Shown piece by piece: positions 9,301-18,116 of a stretch of 41,483 nucleotides of DNA. Under the pieces are notes generated by a model. That model did no database searches and was not told where the DNA came from. It saw only the letters and a program-made list of their open reading frames with translations. Position 1 is the stretch's first letter; the number at the start of each line of letters is the position of its first letter. Source of the stretch: Hymenobacter sp. Its GTDB lineage: Bacteria; Bacteroidota; Bacteroidia; Cytophagales; Hymenobacteraceae. The stretch is from the NCBI GenBank assembly GCA_028288445.1, contig JAQBNT010000243.1, positions 1 through 41,483 of the forward strand. Direction: 5' to 3'. The translations under genes were made by a program, and so were the position numbers.

Positions 9301-10508
9301 CCCGCCAGCGCCTGGAACCCGGTTACGAGGTGAGCCGCTACGACTACCCGCACCGCTTCGACCTGAAGGACTACCGCCTCGACTACGTGGGCCCGGCCCT
9401 GTATTTCGGTTACAACATCGATGACGGCATCCTGCTAGGCGGCGGCGTTACCTACCGCCACTACGGCTTCCGCCGCGAGCCTTTCTCGTGGGAGCAGACG
9501 ATTACGGCCAACTTCGCGCCGGCCCGCGATGCCTATAACATCCGCTACACGGGCCAGTTTACCCGCATTTTCAAGAAGACCGATTTGCACATCGCGGCCC
9601 AGTTCTACGGCCCGCAGCTGCTGTACAACTTCTTCGGCATCGGCAACAACACGGCTAACCTGGCCACTGCCGACGATAGCCGGGGCGTGGTGACCAACCG
9701 CACCGTGAACAGCGCCTACCGCGTACGCTTCGACCGCTTCACCATCGCGCCCACCTTCGAGCGCAAGCTCTTCAGCTTCCTCAAATTTGGTATCGGGCCG
9801 CAGTACGACCAGTTCCGCATCGAGAAGGAGCCCATCGGTTCCGTCATCAAAGACAGCCTGACCAACAAAGCCGGCGTGACCACCTACGAGAACCGCCGCT
9901 TCGGCGTGCGCTCCTCCGATTTCCAGACCAACCAGTACCTCGGCGGCCTGGTGTACCTGAACCTTGACGCCAGCTCTTCGCCAAAAAATCCCCGCATCGG
10001 CCTGCGCTGGTACAACGAGTACCAGTACAACTTCCAGCTCAACCAGGAAAGCCTGAGTTTCGGCCGCTTCAGCTCGGAGGTGCGGGCCTACCTCACGCCC
10101 AATTTCCCCTTCCACCTGACGTATGCCGGCCGCATCGGCTACCAGCACAACTACGGCGACTACCGCTTCTACCAGGCCAACACGCTGGGCGGCACCACCA
10201 ACCTGCGCGGCTACCGCCGCACGCGCTTCGCGGGCCGCACGGCCATCTATGCCAACTTTGAGCCGCGCCTGGAGCTATTTTCCTTCAACGCCTACCTCTT
10301 CCCCGGTAAGTTTGGGGTGATGGGCCTGGCCGACATCGGCCGAGTGTATTCCGACAACGACACCGGTACCTACACCGGCCTCAACGCCTTCCACAGCGGT
10401 TTCGGCGGGGGTATTTATGTCGATATTCTCAAGGCCGCCATCATCAACGCCACCTACTCGGTAGGGGAAGAGAAGCTGGTGTTCGTCGGGTTCGACTTTC
10501 TGTTTTAG
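6381..10508 (+). CDS. secreted metallophosphoesterase with a C-terminal BamA-like outer-membrane barrel
   Basis: This protein of 1375 residues begins with a signal peptide (about 1-21). A calcineurin-like phosphoesterase domain follows with GD at 85-86, GDN at 121-123, GNHD at 163-166, the HH pair at 275-276 and GHEH at 355-358, the full set of metal ligands. A lysine/glutamate-rich linker lies near 466-492. The middle region carries GDWDRHEDQW (710-719) and EDRDIAF (738-744), which recall kinase-type catalytic loops. From about residue 1000 to the end are beta strands of a surface-antigen (BamA/TamA-like) barrel, ending in phenylalanine as outer-membrane proteins do. It is predicted to sit in the outer membrane with the hydrolase attached; the substrate is unknown. 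A terminator follows. Confidence 0.85.
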   Translation: MLLLRRLSFLLACCLPLLVSAQPATPQSSKEPKEPRGTQREAPEPGESDQNPHVSRPNYRRAGVNWQKNIPPDSSRIRYRVFLIGDVGNPIPKAKGGEPSLNYLRQRILQAGKNSTTIFLGDNVYNFGMPPEGSYDRRFAEERLTAQLDIFRGYTGEKYMTPGNHDWIQGAAGGLEQVNREQAFVEQYMRKDSTAFAYTGDFFLPRDGCPGPFEVRVQDDLVLIALNSQWFLTPTTNRPFGLNGACGADNNDDVFAALEEIIARNKDKHIMVFAHHPLFSDGIHGGYFTLADHIFPLSIVLKYAFIPLPVIGSIYPFARKYGGISQDIPHPLYQAYRKGLLDIFAKYPNVVYAAGHEHNLQYYTEGSTHFITSGSGCKTQHVKPGDGGGALFSDKEKGFAVVNYYDDGQVWTEYFIPEGNGQTARRVFRTPMYAKTTGTIATTPAQPISETALTTTNGQPGGKKLPQTEDAIKEKKKDKEKKKEKEAEAIAKAPIPMKRPDFRDSSVTVAVNPNYDKHGGFHNWLLGDHYRKEWATPVKFRTLDIANDKGGLMPYKTGGGKQTASLKVRNEAGYNFTLRGIDKDPAAVLPEQLRTGLAKAVLQDQISAQHPYASFVLPPLGTAAGILHTNPVPVYIPQDPLLGQYYAQFANLPAALEEDAKDSQDNVESLGFAKNLVGTEKMLSRLLDDNDNQVNQKAFARSRLFDMWIGDWDRHEDQWRWSEKKDKEGDRTFTAVPEDRDIAFFKGDGVLPYLISRKFAIRNFQNFGYDYADFRGLNQTGMSNDRVFMSAVTKQDWIKEADYMKTHLTDEVIEKAFRDKWPKEIYDLHGKEIIAKLKSRRDLLPKLAGDYADVLAEIVEVRGSKKNEKFTVERLNNRKTHVVMQKINKDGKLTKILYDRTFDDNVTDEVRLYGISGQDVYDVKGDVNRGVKLRIIAGTGRDSITTRDHVGGLLHKTQVYDADTGNVINASSEARQRLEPGYEVSRYDYPHRFDLKDYRLDYVGPALYFGYNIDDGILLGGGVTYRHYGFRREPFSWEQTITANFAPARDAYNIRYTGQFTRIFKKTDLHIAAQFYGPQLLYNFFGIGNNTANLATADDSRGVVTNRTVNSAYRVRFDRFTIAPTFERKLFSFLKFGIGPQYDQFRIEKEPIGSVIKDSLTNKAGVTTYENRRFGVRSSDFQTNQYLGGLVYLNLDASSSPKNPRIGLRWYNEYQYNFQLNQESLSFGRFSSEVRAYLTPNFPFHLTYAGRIGYQHNYGDYRFYQANTLGGTTNLRGYRRTRFAGRTAIYANFEPRLELFSFNAYLFPGKFGVMGLADIGRVYSDNDTGTYTGLNAFHSGFGGGIYVDILKAAIINATYSVGEEKLVFVGFDFLF

Positions 10509-10559
10509 CGTTACGTTGGGACCAGGTTTATAACCCGGCCCCTGGTACTTATTTCCCTG

Positions 10560-10592
10560 AGAGCCGCCCACTTGGGCGGCTCTTTCTTTTTG
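10560..10592 (+). terminator. terminator of the phosphoesterase/barrel gene
   Basis: Ten-bp arms (AGAGCCGCCC and its complement) enclose a four-base loop and are followed by TTCTTTTT. It lies about 50 bp after the stop codon. Confidence 0.85.
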
Positions 10593-10781
10593 GCCATAAT
10601 TTTTTATTGCGCCAAGCCAGAAAAGTGAGTGAAAAATTCACCTTAATCAGCAAATTAATATCTAAATAATGTAAAACCTTCAAAATATTGTTATCGATGC
10701 CGGAATTCTGTTGATAACGTTGCGATATTTTCAATAGCTTGCCGGTCCAAAAGACAATTTCACCACCAAACCCCCATTTGA

Positions 10782-12803
10782 ATGAAAACAAATGTTTACT
10801 CCGCTGCGCTTGGCCTTCTGGGTCTTGCGCTCACTTCTAATTTGGCTAGTGCGCAGGCACCCGCCCCCCATCGTACCTGCGCTTCGGTTGAAGTGCTAGC
10901 TGCTCAGCTCGCCGCTGACCCCGGCCTAGCCCAGCGGATGGCGTCCATCAACAACCAGGCGGCGCAGTTTGCCAAAACCAACCAGGCCACCAATGCCACG
11001 GCCGCCGTCACGGTGACCATTCCGGTGGTGGTGCACGTGGTGTACAACACCGCTTCCGAGAACATCTCCGATGCCCAGATTCAGTCGCAGATTGACGTGC
11101 TGAACGAGGACTACCATAAGCTGAACGCCGACTACACCAAGACCCCCAGCGTATTCGCCGGGCTGGTGGCCGACGTGGGCATTCAGTTCGTGCTGGCCAA
11201 GCGCAACCCGAGCGGCCTGGCCACCACGGGCATCGAGCGCAAGAGCAGCACCACCGCCAGCTGGGGCACGGCTGATAAAATCAAAAAAGCCAGCACCGGC
11301 GGCCTCGACGCCTGGCCCTCCGGCCAATACCTCAACCTGTGGGTGGGCACCATCGGCGGCGGCATCCTGGGCTACGCCCAGTTTCCTGGCGGCGCGGCCG
11401 CTACCGACGGCGTGGTGATTTCGCCCGTGTACTTCGGGCGCACCGGCACCGTGAGCGCCCCCTACAACCTGGGCCGCACCGGCAGCCACGAAGTAGGCCA
11501 CTGGCTGAACCTGAACCACATTTGGGGCGATGACGGAACGGCCTGCACCGGCACCGACAACGTAGCCGACACTCCCAACCAGGCCGATGAGAACTACGGC
11601 AAGCCCACCTTTCCGCAGGTTTCCTGCTCGAATGGCCCGAACGGCGACATGTTCATGAACTACATGGACTACACCGACGACGCCGGCATGTACATGTTCT
11701 CGACCGGCCAGAGCTCGCGCATGAACGCGCTGTTTGGCAGCGGCGGCGCTCGGGTGAGCCTGCTCACCTCGCAGGGTGGCGTGGCTCCTTCGGGCGGCAC
11801 CTGCCCCACGCCGGCCAGCCTGGCGGCCAGCAGCCTCACCAATACCTCGGCCACGGTATCGTGGGCCGCGGCTTCGGGGGCGTTGTCCTATAACCTGCAA
11901 TACCGCGTGTCGGGCGGCAGCACCTGGACCACGGTGAACCAGACCGCTACTAGCAAATCCCTCACCGGCCTCACCGCCGGTACCACTTACCAGTACCAGG
12001 TGCAGACGGTGTGCAGCGGCAGCAGCAGCGCCTACAGTGGCATTGCCACCTTCACCACCACGGGCGGCGTGGTTACGCCCACCTATTGCACCAGCAAAGG
12101 CACCAGCGTGGCCTATGAGTACATCGACTACGTAGCCCTGGGCAGCATCAGCCGCACTTCGGGCGCTGATGCCGGCTACTACAACGGCACGGCCAGCAGC
12201 ACGACCCTCGCGGCCGGCTCGGCCCAGACCATCAGCTTCTCGGCCGGTTTCGTGGGCACGGCTTATTCGGAGTACGTGAAAGTTTACATCGACTACAACC
12301 AGAACGGCGTGTTCACCGATGCCGGTGAGCTGGTAGTGTCAGCCGCAGCCAGCACGGCCGCTACCACCCGCACGGGCTCGTTCACGGTGCCCGCCTCGGC
12401 TAAAAACGGCGCTACCCGCCTGCGCGTGGTGCTGAGCGACAACAGCGCCACCACCAGCTGCGGCAGCTACAGCTACGGCGAAACGGAGGACTACACGGTG
12501 AACATCACCGGCGGGGCCCGCCTCGACGGCACCACGGCCCGCACCAGCGGCACCACCGGCCTCAACGACCAGTACACGCTGTACCCCAACCCGGCCAGCA
12601 GCGTGCTGACCATTGCCCGCCCGCTGAGCATGGACCCCGACCAGGCGTTCTCGGTGCGCGTGTACGACGTGCGCGGCAGCGAAATCAAGGGCCTGTCCTT
12701 TGTGGATGGCCAGCTGAACGTGTCGACGCTGCGCACCGGCATCTACACGCTGAGCGTGAGCGACGGCAGCAAAACCTCGCACCAGCGCTTTGTGAAGGAA
12801 TAG
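10782..12803 (+). CDS. M43-family zinc metalloprotease with FnIII, GEVED and T9SS sorting domains
   Basis: The protein has 673 residues. A signal peptide (about 1-24, ending ASAQA) starts it. The protease domain has the zinc motif [11 protein letters not shown] at 236-246 and a Met-turn region MNYMDY at 292-297, as in pappalysin/cytophagalysin (M43) enzymes. A fibronectin type III domain covers about 341-430, a GEVED domain about 435-580 ([16 protein letters not shown], then YGETEDYTV), and a Por-type sorting domain about 600-673 (LYPNPASS...). The sorting domain predicts export across the outer membrane by the type IX system and cleavage or anchoring at the surface. The expected role is extracellular protein digestion. 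The upstream 190 bp are AT-rich and presumably hold the promoter. Confidence 0.92.
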   Translation: MKTNVYSAALGLLGLALTSNLASAQAPAPHRTCASVEVLAAQLAADPGLAQRMASINNQAAQFAKTNQATNATAAVTVTIPVVVHVVYNTASENISDAQIQSQIDVLNEDYHKLNADYTKTPSVFAGLVADVGIQFVLAKRNPSGLATTGIERKSSTTASWGTADKIKKASTGGLDAWPSGQYLNLWVGTIGGGILGYAQFPGGAAATDGVVISPVYFGRTGTVSAPYNLGRTGSHEVGHWLNLNHIWGDDGTACTGTDNVADTPNQADENYGKPTFPQVSCSNGPNGDMFMNYMDYTDDAGMYMFSTGQSSRMNALFGSGGARVSLLTSQGGVAPSGGTCPTPASLAASSLTNTSATVSWAAASGALSYNLQYRVSGGSTWTTVNQTATSKSLTGLTAGTTYQYQVQTVCSGSSSAYSGIATFTTTGGVVTPTYCTSKGTSVAYEYIDYVALGSISRTSGADAGYYNGTASSTTLAAGSAQTISFSAGFVGTAYSEYVKVYIDYNQNGVFTDAGELVVSAAASTAATTRTGSFTVPASAKNGATRLRVVLSDNSATTSCGSYSYGETEDYTVNITGGARLDGTTARTSGTTGLNDQYTLYPNPASSVLTIARPLSMDPDQAFSVRVYDVRGSEIKGLSFVDGQLNVSTLRTGIYTLSVSDGSKTSHQRFVKE

Positions 12804-12828
12804 TCTTTCTGAGCTACTGAAAACAAGA

Positions 12829-12857
12829 AGCCCCGGCCAGCTGGCCGGGGCTTTTTT
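12829..12857 (+). terminator. terminator of the M43 protease gene
   Basis: A perfect 24-bp palindrome centred on GGCCAGCTGGCC is followed by a T-run. Very similar palindromes end the next two genes. Confidence 0.88.
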
Positions 12858-12902
12858 GCGTTGAGGGCCCGCCCCGGATGCTAACCAGCAAGCGTAATTA
12901 CC

Positions 12903-13083
12903 CCCCGTTGCGGAGTAGCCGCGTAGCGGCGGCAGGTTTGTAGCACCATAGTATCCGGGACGAAAAGAGCCGCGTGGCGGCGACAGATTTCCGGCTGGCT
13001 TTGTCGCCGCTACGCGGCTTCGTCCTTGTTGGTCCACCTGCTCTACAAACCTATCGCCGCTGCGCGGCTACTCCGCAGCGGGG
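12903..13083. repeat. 181-nt imperfect palindrome between secreted-protein genes
   Basis: The outer arms 12903-12943 and 13043-13083 match over 41 positions with about four differences. The inner arms 12958-12985 and 13002-13025 match again, with a four-base bulge. The motif GCCGCGTAGCGGCG or a near variant recurs four times. The element does not code and lies between the M43 terminator and the AT-rich leader of the next gene, so it looks like a MITE-like or REP-like intergenic element. No flanking target duplication was recognised. Confidence 0.8.
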
Positions 13084-13089
13084 TTTGAC

Positions 13090-13412
13090 TACAGCCATCT
13101 GGATTACTCAAAAACCGGTGAAGGCGATGGACGGGAACGAGCCGACAGGCCTTTTTTAAAAATATCCAAATTTTGTTTCCGTTAACACATTCATTGAAAA
13201 CTCATCAAAAACTCACGGAAATTTCTCTTTGGTCAGGGTGAAATTGAAAAAATAGTTGACAAACAATCAACCCGGAAAATATTAAAATAGAATTAAAGCC
13301 GCTGATAATTACGTGTTTGATAAAGAGGTTGTAATTATGGGAATGTGTTTTGTGAAAATCATAAAATACAATGTAAAATATTAACTCATTTCACACCCTT
13401 CCTTTTTCGCTT
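13090..13412 (+). promoter_or_regulatory. AT-rich leader of the first giant repeat protein
   Basis: This stretch of about 320 bp has no credible gene. From about 13160 it is sharply AT-rich compared with the coding DNA on both sides and runs to the ATG at 13413. A promoter must lie here because a strong terminator and a hairpin element precede it, but I could not pick out a convincing Bacteroidota -33/-7 pair. Confidence 0.4.
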
Positions 13413-16400
13413 ATGAACACAGATACTTTGTTGCCGGGCGTGGCACGGACTGCTCAGAGCCGCCGGGTGCGGCTGGTGGGCGGGCTGGCGGCGCTGCTGT
13501 TGCTCCTGACCGGCCCCGCTGCTTTCGCGCAGCTGGCCGGCACCTACACCATCAACAAGAGCCTGCCCACGGCGGGCACCAACTTCGCGAGCTTCACGGC
13601 CGCCGCTACGGCGCTGAACGCCTCGGGTATTTCGGCCTCGGTGCGCTTCAACGTGCTGAACGGGCCGTACAATGAACAGTTTGTGCTGAATGCCGTGACG
13701 GGCGTGAGCGCCACCGATACCATTGTGGTGGACGGCGGCACCAGCAAGCAAACCCTGACCTACACCGGCGTGGTGGCCCAGCCGGCCGCAATCCAGCTCA
13801 ACGGCACCGACTACGTGACCCTGAATAACCTGACCATCGACGTATCGGCTGGGGCTACTTATGGCATTGGCGTGCACTTGGTGGGGCAGGCCAACAACAA
13901 CCGCGTGAGCAACTGCGTGGTGATGGCCTCGGGCACCGCTACTTCCAGCGCGGCCAACGCGGCCATTGCGGCCAGTGGCACGGTGACCTCGGCCGTGTCG
14001 GTGGGCGACGCGAATAACCTGCGCATCGAGAACAACGTGCTCAGCGGTGGCTACTTCGGTGTGATTCTGACCGGGGCCAGCACCACCAACCGCGCCGTGG
14101 GCACCCGCATCACCAACAACGAAGTGCGCGATTTCTATCTCTACGGCCTCGACGTGGAAAGCCAGAACGGTGCCCGCCTGATTGGCAACAACATCCACCG
14201 CGCCACCCGCACGGTGTCGCTGAGCACGTTTTACGGCATTTACCTGACCGGCGACGTGAGCACGGCCGTGGAGCGCAACCGCATCCACGACACGTTTACG
14301 GGCGGCCCCGCCAGCACCGGCACGGCCTACGGCGTGTACTACACGGCCAACGATGCGACGGCCGGCGCTGAGAACGACGTGGTGAACAACCTCATCTATA
14401 ATTTCAACGGCTCGGGCTCGGAGTACGGTATTTACAACACCAGCTCGGACTACGCCCGCTACTACTACAACACGGTTTCGCTGGACAACCAGGCGGCCAC
14501 CGGCGCTACGCAAAGCACCTTCGGCTTCTACCAGACCACGCTGGCCACGGGCATCGATTTCCGCAACAACGTGGTGAGCGTGACCCGCACCGGCGGCACC
14601 GGCCTCAAGTACGCGCTGGACTTTATTACCGCTACCTCCACCATCGTTTCGAACTACAACGACCTGTACGTGGGCACCGGCGCGACCTACTTCACCGGCC
14701 GCGTCGGCACCACCGACTACGTGACGCTGGCCAACTGGCGCACCGCCAACGCCGCTGCCTACGACCAGAACAGCGTGCAGGCCAACCCGCAGTTTGTGGC
14801 CCCGGCTACCGGCAACCTGCGCCCGACGGCCACCGCCCTCAACGGTACGGCCACGCCGCTCACCCGCGTACCGGCCGATTTCACGGGCGCGACGCGCAGC
14901 ACCACCGCGCCCGACCTGGGCGCGTTTGAGTTTACGCCCCCGGCGGCCGACGTCGCCCTGGTGAGCATCGACATGCCCACCGCGCCCGTTACGGCCGGCG
15001 CGCGCACCGTGACGGTGAGCATCCGCAACAACGGCGCGGACCCGCTGACCTCCGTGCGGCTGGAGTACGTGCTGAACGGCGCGGCGGCCGTGGGCCAGAC
15101 CTTCACGCTGACTACGCCGCTGGCCTCGGGCGCGACCACGGCCCTGAGCTTTACCACGCCGGGCACCCTGACAGTAGGGGCCAATACCCTGGCCGTGACG
15201 GCCAGCCTGCCCAACGGCCAGGCCGACAGCAACCCCGGCAACAACAGCCAGGCGGTGACGCTGTACACGGCCATCGCGGGCACGTTCACCATCAACAGGA
15301 ACCAGCCCACGGGCGGCACCAACTTCATCAGCTTCGGCGATGCGGCCCTGGCGCTGAATGCCGGCATCACGGGCTCCGTGCGCATCAACGTGCTGAACGG
15401 GCCGTACAACGAGCAGTTCGCGCTGGGCGCGATTGCCGGTGTGAGTGCCACCGATACCATCGTGGTAGACGGCGGCACCAGCAAACAAACCCTGACCTAC
15501 ACCGGCGTAGTGGCCCAGCCGGCCGCCGTGCTGCTGAACGGCACCGACTACGTGACCCTGCAAAACCTGACCATCGACGTATCGGCCGGGGCGACCTATG
15601 GCATTGGCGTGCACCTGGTGGGGCAGGCCGATAACAACCGCGTGGCCAGCTGCGTGGTGATGGCTCCGGCCACGGCCATTTCGAGCACGGCCAACGCCGG
15701 CATCGCGGCCAGCGGCACGGTGGCCTCGGCCACGTCGGTGGGCAACGCCAACAACCTGCGCATTGAGAACAACACCGTGAGCGGCGGCTACTACGGCGTG
15801 ATTGTGACCGGGGCCAGCACAACGGCCCGCAACACCGGCCTGCGCGTGACGAACAACGAAATCCGCGACTTCTACTACTACGGCCTGGATGTGGAAAGCC
15901 ATTCCGGTGCCCGCCTGCTGGCCAACAACATCCACCGCACCACCCGCACCGACGTGAGTACCTACTATGGTGTGTACCTGGTGGGCGTGGTGGGCACGGC
16001 CGTGGAGCGCAACCGCCTCCACGACAGCTTCACGGGCAGCCCGGCCGATACCGGCGCGGGCTACGGCGTGTATATGTCGGGCAGCGACGGCACGGCTGGC
16101 ACCGAAAACGATGTGGTGAACAACCTCATCTACAACTTCAACGGCGCGGGCACCGAGTACGGCATCTACAATTCCAGCTCGGATTTCGCCCGGTATTACC
16201 ACAACACGGTGTCGCTGGACAACCAGGCGGCTATCGGTGCCACGCAAACCACCTACGGCTTCTACCAGACCGGGCTGGCCACGGGCATTGATTTACGCAA
16301 CAACATCGTGAGCGTGACCCGCACCGGCGGCACCGGCCTCAAGTACGCCCTGTACTTCGTGACCACGACCTCCACCATCGCCTCGAACTACAACGACCTG

Positions 16401-17666
16401 TACGTGGGCACCGGCGCGACCTACTTCACCGGCCGCTACGGCACTACCAACTACGCCACCCTCGCCGACTGGCGCACCGCCAACGCCGCTGCCTACGACC
16501 AGAACAGCGTGCAGGCCGACCCGCAGTACACGTCGGCCTCGGCCGGCAACCTCCAGCCCAGCGCCGTGGCCCTCGACGGGACCGGCACCCCGCTGGCCCG
16601 CGTGCCCCGCGACTTCACCAACGCCCTGCGCACCAGCCCGCCCGATATGGGTGCCTACGAGTTTGCCCCGCTGGCCAACGACGTGGCCGTGCTGAGCATC
16701 GACGCGCCCACCTCGCCGGCCCTGCCTACCAGCAACCCCGTCACGGTCACCATCCGCAACGGCGGCCTGGCGGTGCTCAGCAGCGTTACGCTGAGCTACG
16801 CCCTGAACGGCGGCACCCCCGTCAGCCAGACCTTCACCGGCCTGAGCGTGGCCCCCAACGCCACCCGGCAGCTCACCTTCACCACGGGCGTGGTGGCCCC
16901 CAGCGGCACCAACACCCTCACCGTGACCGGCAGCCTGCCCAACGGCCAGCCCGACGGCAACGCCGCCAACAACACCCAGACCATCACCTTCAATCAGCCC
17001 ACCCCCGCCAACGACGAGCCCTGCTCGGCCCTGGCCCTGAGCGCCAGCCCCCTCGCCGCGTCCAACAGCGGCTCGACCACCAGCATCCAGACCGGCATCA
17101 ATACGCCGAGCTGTGCGGGCGGCCCGCTGCCCAAGGACGTGTGGTTCACCTTCGTGCCCAGCGGCACCAGCACCACCATCACCCTCACGGGCGCGGCGGC
17201 TGGCGGCCTGCGCGTCTTCACCAGCGCCAGCTGCTCGGCCGGGCCGTTCAACGAGGTGTTTTGCCAGGGCAGCGCCACCGGCACCACCCAGGCCATCACC
17301 GTGCCGGGCCTCACGGCGGGCACGCGCTACTATGTAGCCGTGAGCGGCTACAACAGCTCCGACGCCACGGGGGCCTTCACCATCGCGGCCACGGCCCTGC
17401 TCGGCACCCGTGCCCAGACCACCGGCACCGCCCTGGCCGTGTTCCCGAACCCGAGCGCCAGCGGCAGCATCACCCTGCAACTGGCCCGCCCGCTGGGCCT
17501 CGGCACCGTGGAGCTGCTCAACGCCCTGGGCCAGGTGGTGCAGCGCCAGCCGCTGGCCGCCACGCCCGCCCAGGCCCTGCCCACCACGGGCCTGGCCGCC
17601 GGCCTCTACACCCTGCGCGTGCAGGCCGGGGGCGAGGTGCTCACCCGCAAAGTGGTGCTCCAATAA
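13413..17666 (+). CDS. giant modular beta-helix surface protein with T9SS sorting domain (two modules)
   Basis: The protein has 1417 residues. After a long signal peptide (about 1-40, ending AAFAQ) come two homologous units starting at residues 44 (GTYTIN) and 623 (GTFTIN). Each unit has a right-handed parallel beta-helix region of about 465 residues, rich in NN, GI and Y repeats, followed by a CARDB-like immunoglobulin-type domain (DVALVSIDMP, then NDVAVLSIDAP). A PPC-like beta-sandwich begins near 1200 (NDEPCSALAL), and a T9SS type A sorting domain ends the protein (AVFPNPSASG to VVLQ). No catalytic residues were recognised, so an adhesin or polysaccharide-binding role is more likely than an enzyme, but beta-helix lyases cannot be excluded. 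It ends with its own terminator and has a close paralogue just downstream. Confidence 0.85.
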   Translation: MNTDTLLPGVARTAQSRRVRLVGGLAALLLLLTGPAAFAQLAGTYTINKSLPTAGTNFASFTAAATALNASGISASVRFNVLNGPYNEQFVLNAVTGVSATDTIVVDGGTSKQTLTYTGVVAQPAAIQLNGTDYVTLNNLTIDVSAGATYGIGVHLVGQANNNRVSNCVVMASGTATSSAANAAIAASGTVTSAVSVGDANNLRIENNVLSGGYFGVILTGASTTNRAVGTRITNNEVRDFYLYGLDVESQNGARLIGNNIHRATRTVSLSTFYGIYLTGDVSTAVERNRIHDTFTGGPASTGTAYGVYYTANDATAGAENDVVNNLIYNFNGSGSEYGIYNTSSDYARYYYNTVSLDNQAATGATQSTFGFYQTTLATGIDFRNNVVSVTRTGGTGLKYALDFITATSTIVSNYNDLYVGTGATYFTGRVGTTDYVTLANWRTANAAAYDQNSVQANPQFVAPATGNLRPTATALNGTATPLTRVPADFTGATRSTTAPDLGAFEFTPPAADVALVSIDMPTAPVTAGARTVTVSIRNNGADPLTSVRLEYVLNGAAAVGQTFTLTTPLASGATTALSFTTPGTLTVGANTLAVTASLPNGQADSNPGNNSQAVTLYTAIAGTFTINRNQPTGGTNFISFGDAALALNAGITGSVRINVLNGPYNEQFALGAIAGVSATDTIVVDGGTSKQTLTYTGVVAQPAAVLLNGTDYVTLQNLTIDVSAGATYGIGVHLVGQADNNRVASCVVMAPATAISSTANAGIAASGTVASATSVGNANNLRIENNTVSGGYYGVIVTGASTTARNTGLRVTNNEIRDFYYYGLDVESHSGARLLANNIHRTTRTDVSTYYGVYLVGVVGTAVERNRLHDSFTGSPADTGAGYGVYMSGSDGTAGTENDVVNNLIYNFNGAGTEYGIYNSSSDFARYYHNTVSLDNQAAIGATQTTYGFYQTGLATGIDLRNNIVSVTRTGGTGLKYALYFVTTTSTIASNYNDLYVGTGATYFTGRYGTTNYATLADWRTANAAAYDQNSVQADPQYTSASAGNLQPSAVALDGTGTPLARVPRDFTNALRTSPPDMGAYEFAPLANDVAVLSIDAPTSPALPTSNPVTVTIRNGGLAVLSSVTLSYALNGGTPVSQTFTGLSVAPNATRQLTFTTGVVAPSGTNTLTVTGSLPNGQPDGNAANNTQTITFNQPTPANDEPCSALALSASPLAASNSGSTTSIQTGINTPSCAGGPLPKDVWFTFVPSGTSTTITLTGAAAGGLRVFTSASCSAGPFNEVFCQGSATGTTQAITVPGLTAGTRYYVAVSGYNSSDATGAFTIAATALLGTRAQTTGTALAVFPNPSASGSITLQLARPLGLGTVELLNALGQVVQRQPLAATPAQALPTTGLAAGLYTLRVQAGGEVLTRKVVLQ

Positions 17667-17702
17667 ACAGCTTCACCCTTTCTGAGCTATTCTTTCAAAC
17701 GC

Positions 17703-17735
17703 AAAAAGCCCCGACCAGCTGGTCGGGGCTTTTTT
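17703..17735 (+). terminator. terminator of the first giant repeat protein
   Basis: The arms AGCCCCGACCAG and CTGGTCGGGGCT form a perfect palindrome flanked by an A-run and a T-run, closely matching the terminators of the genes before and after. Confidence 0.88.
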
Positions 17736-18116
17736 GATGCCGGCTGGTTGGGGATGTGGCCCCACTTAGGGCTGGTTTCTGCTGCATTCTACTGCGTTCA
17801 AAAAGCTGTCAGAAGCTCATTTGCAGCGTCATGAAATTGGAAAGCCATTGTTTTTAAATATAATAAATAAATAATATTATTGACAATTTGGTAACGAATA
17901 GCACACAATCGATTGACCAATTATGCCGAATAAGTAGATATGTTGTAATAAATGCAGTAAATATTGAAAATCAACGCCTTGTTACTGATAGGTTGAGTTT
18001 ATCGGAATTGGTGAGTGGGCTGATGCGGATGTATCTATGGCATTATGTTCTGTAAAAAAGCTAATTGCTGAGATTGTTTCTTCCCAAACGTTTGCCCTCA
18101 TTCAACCCAGTCTTTT
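17736..18116 (+). promoter_or_regulatory. AT-rich leader of the second giant repeat protein
   Basis: This gap of about 380 bp contains no credible gene. It turns very AT-rich around 17850-17960, then continues to the ATG at 18117. It follows a strong terminator, so it must carry the promoter of the next gene. I did not identify a clear promoter motif or operator. Confidence 0.4.

Noticed and set aside
6780..9353. Long minus-strand open frame opposite the phosphoesterase gene
   Set aside because: No recognisable motifs, while the plus strand has a complete set of metal-binding motifs.
12903..13083. CRISPR array
   Set aside because: The recurring unit is arranged as nested inverted repeats, with no regular spacers and no cas genes.
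13230..13270. TTTG and TAGTTGAC as a -33/-7 promoter pair for the first giant protein
   Set aside because: The -7 match is poor, and such short AT-rich motifs are expected by chance in this leader.
13386..16247. Very long open frame on the minus strand opposite the first giant protein
   Set aside because: Its Gly/Ala/Val/His/Arg-rich composition without domains is the usual mirror of GC-rich repetitive coding DNA; the plus strand has clear domains, a signal peptide and a terminator.
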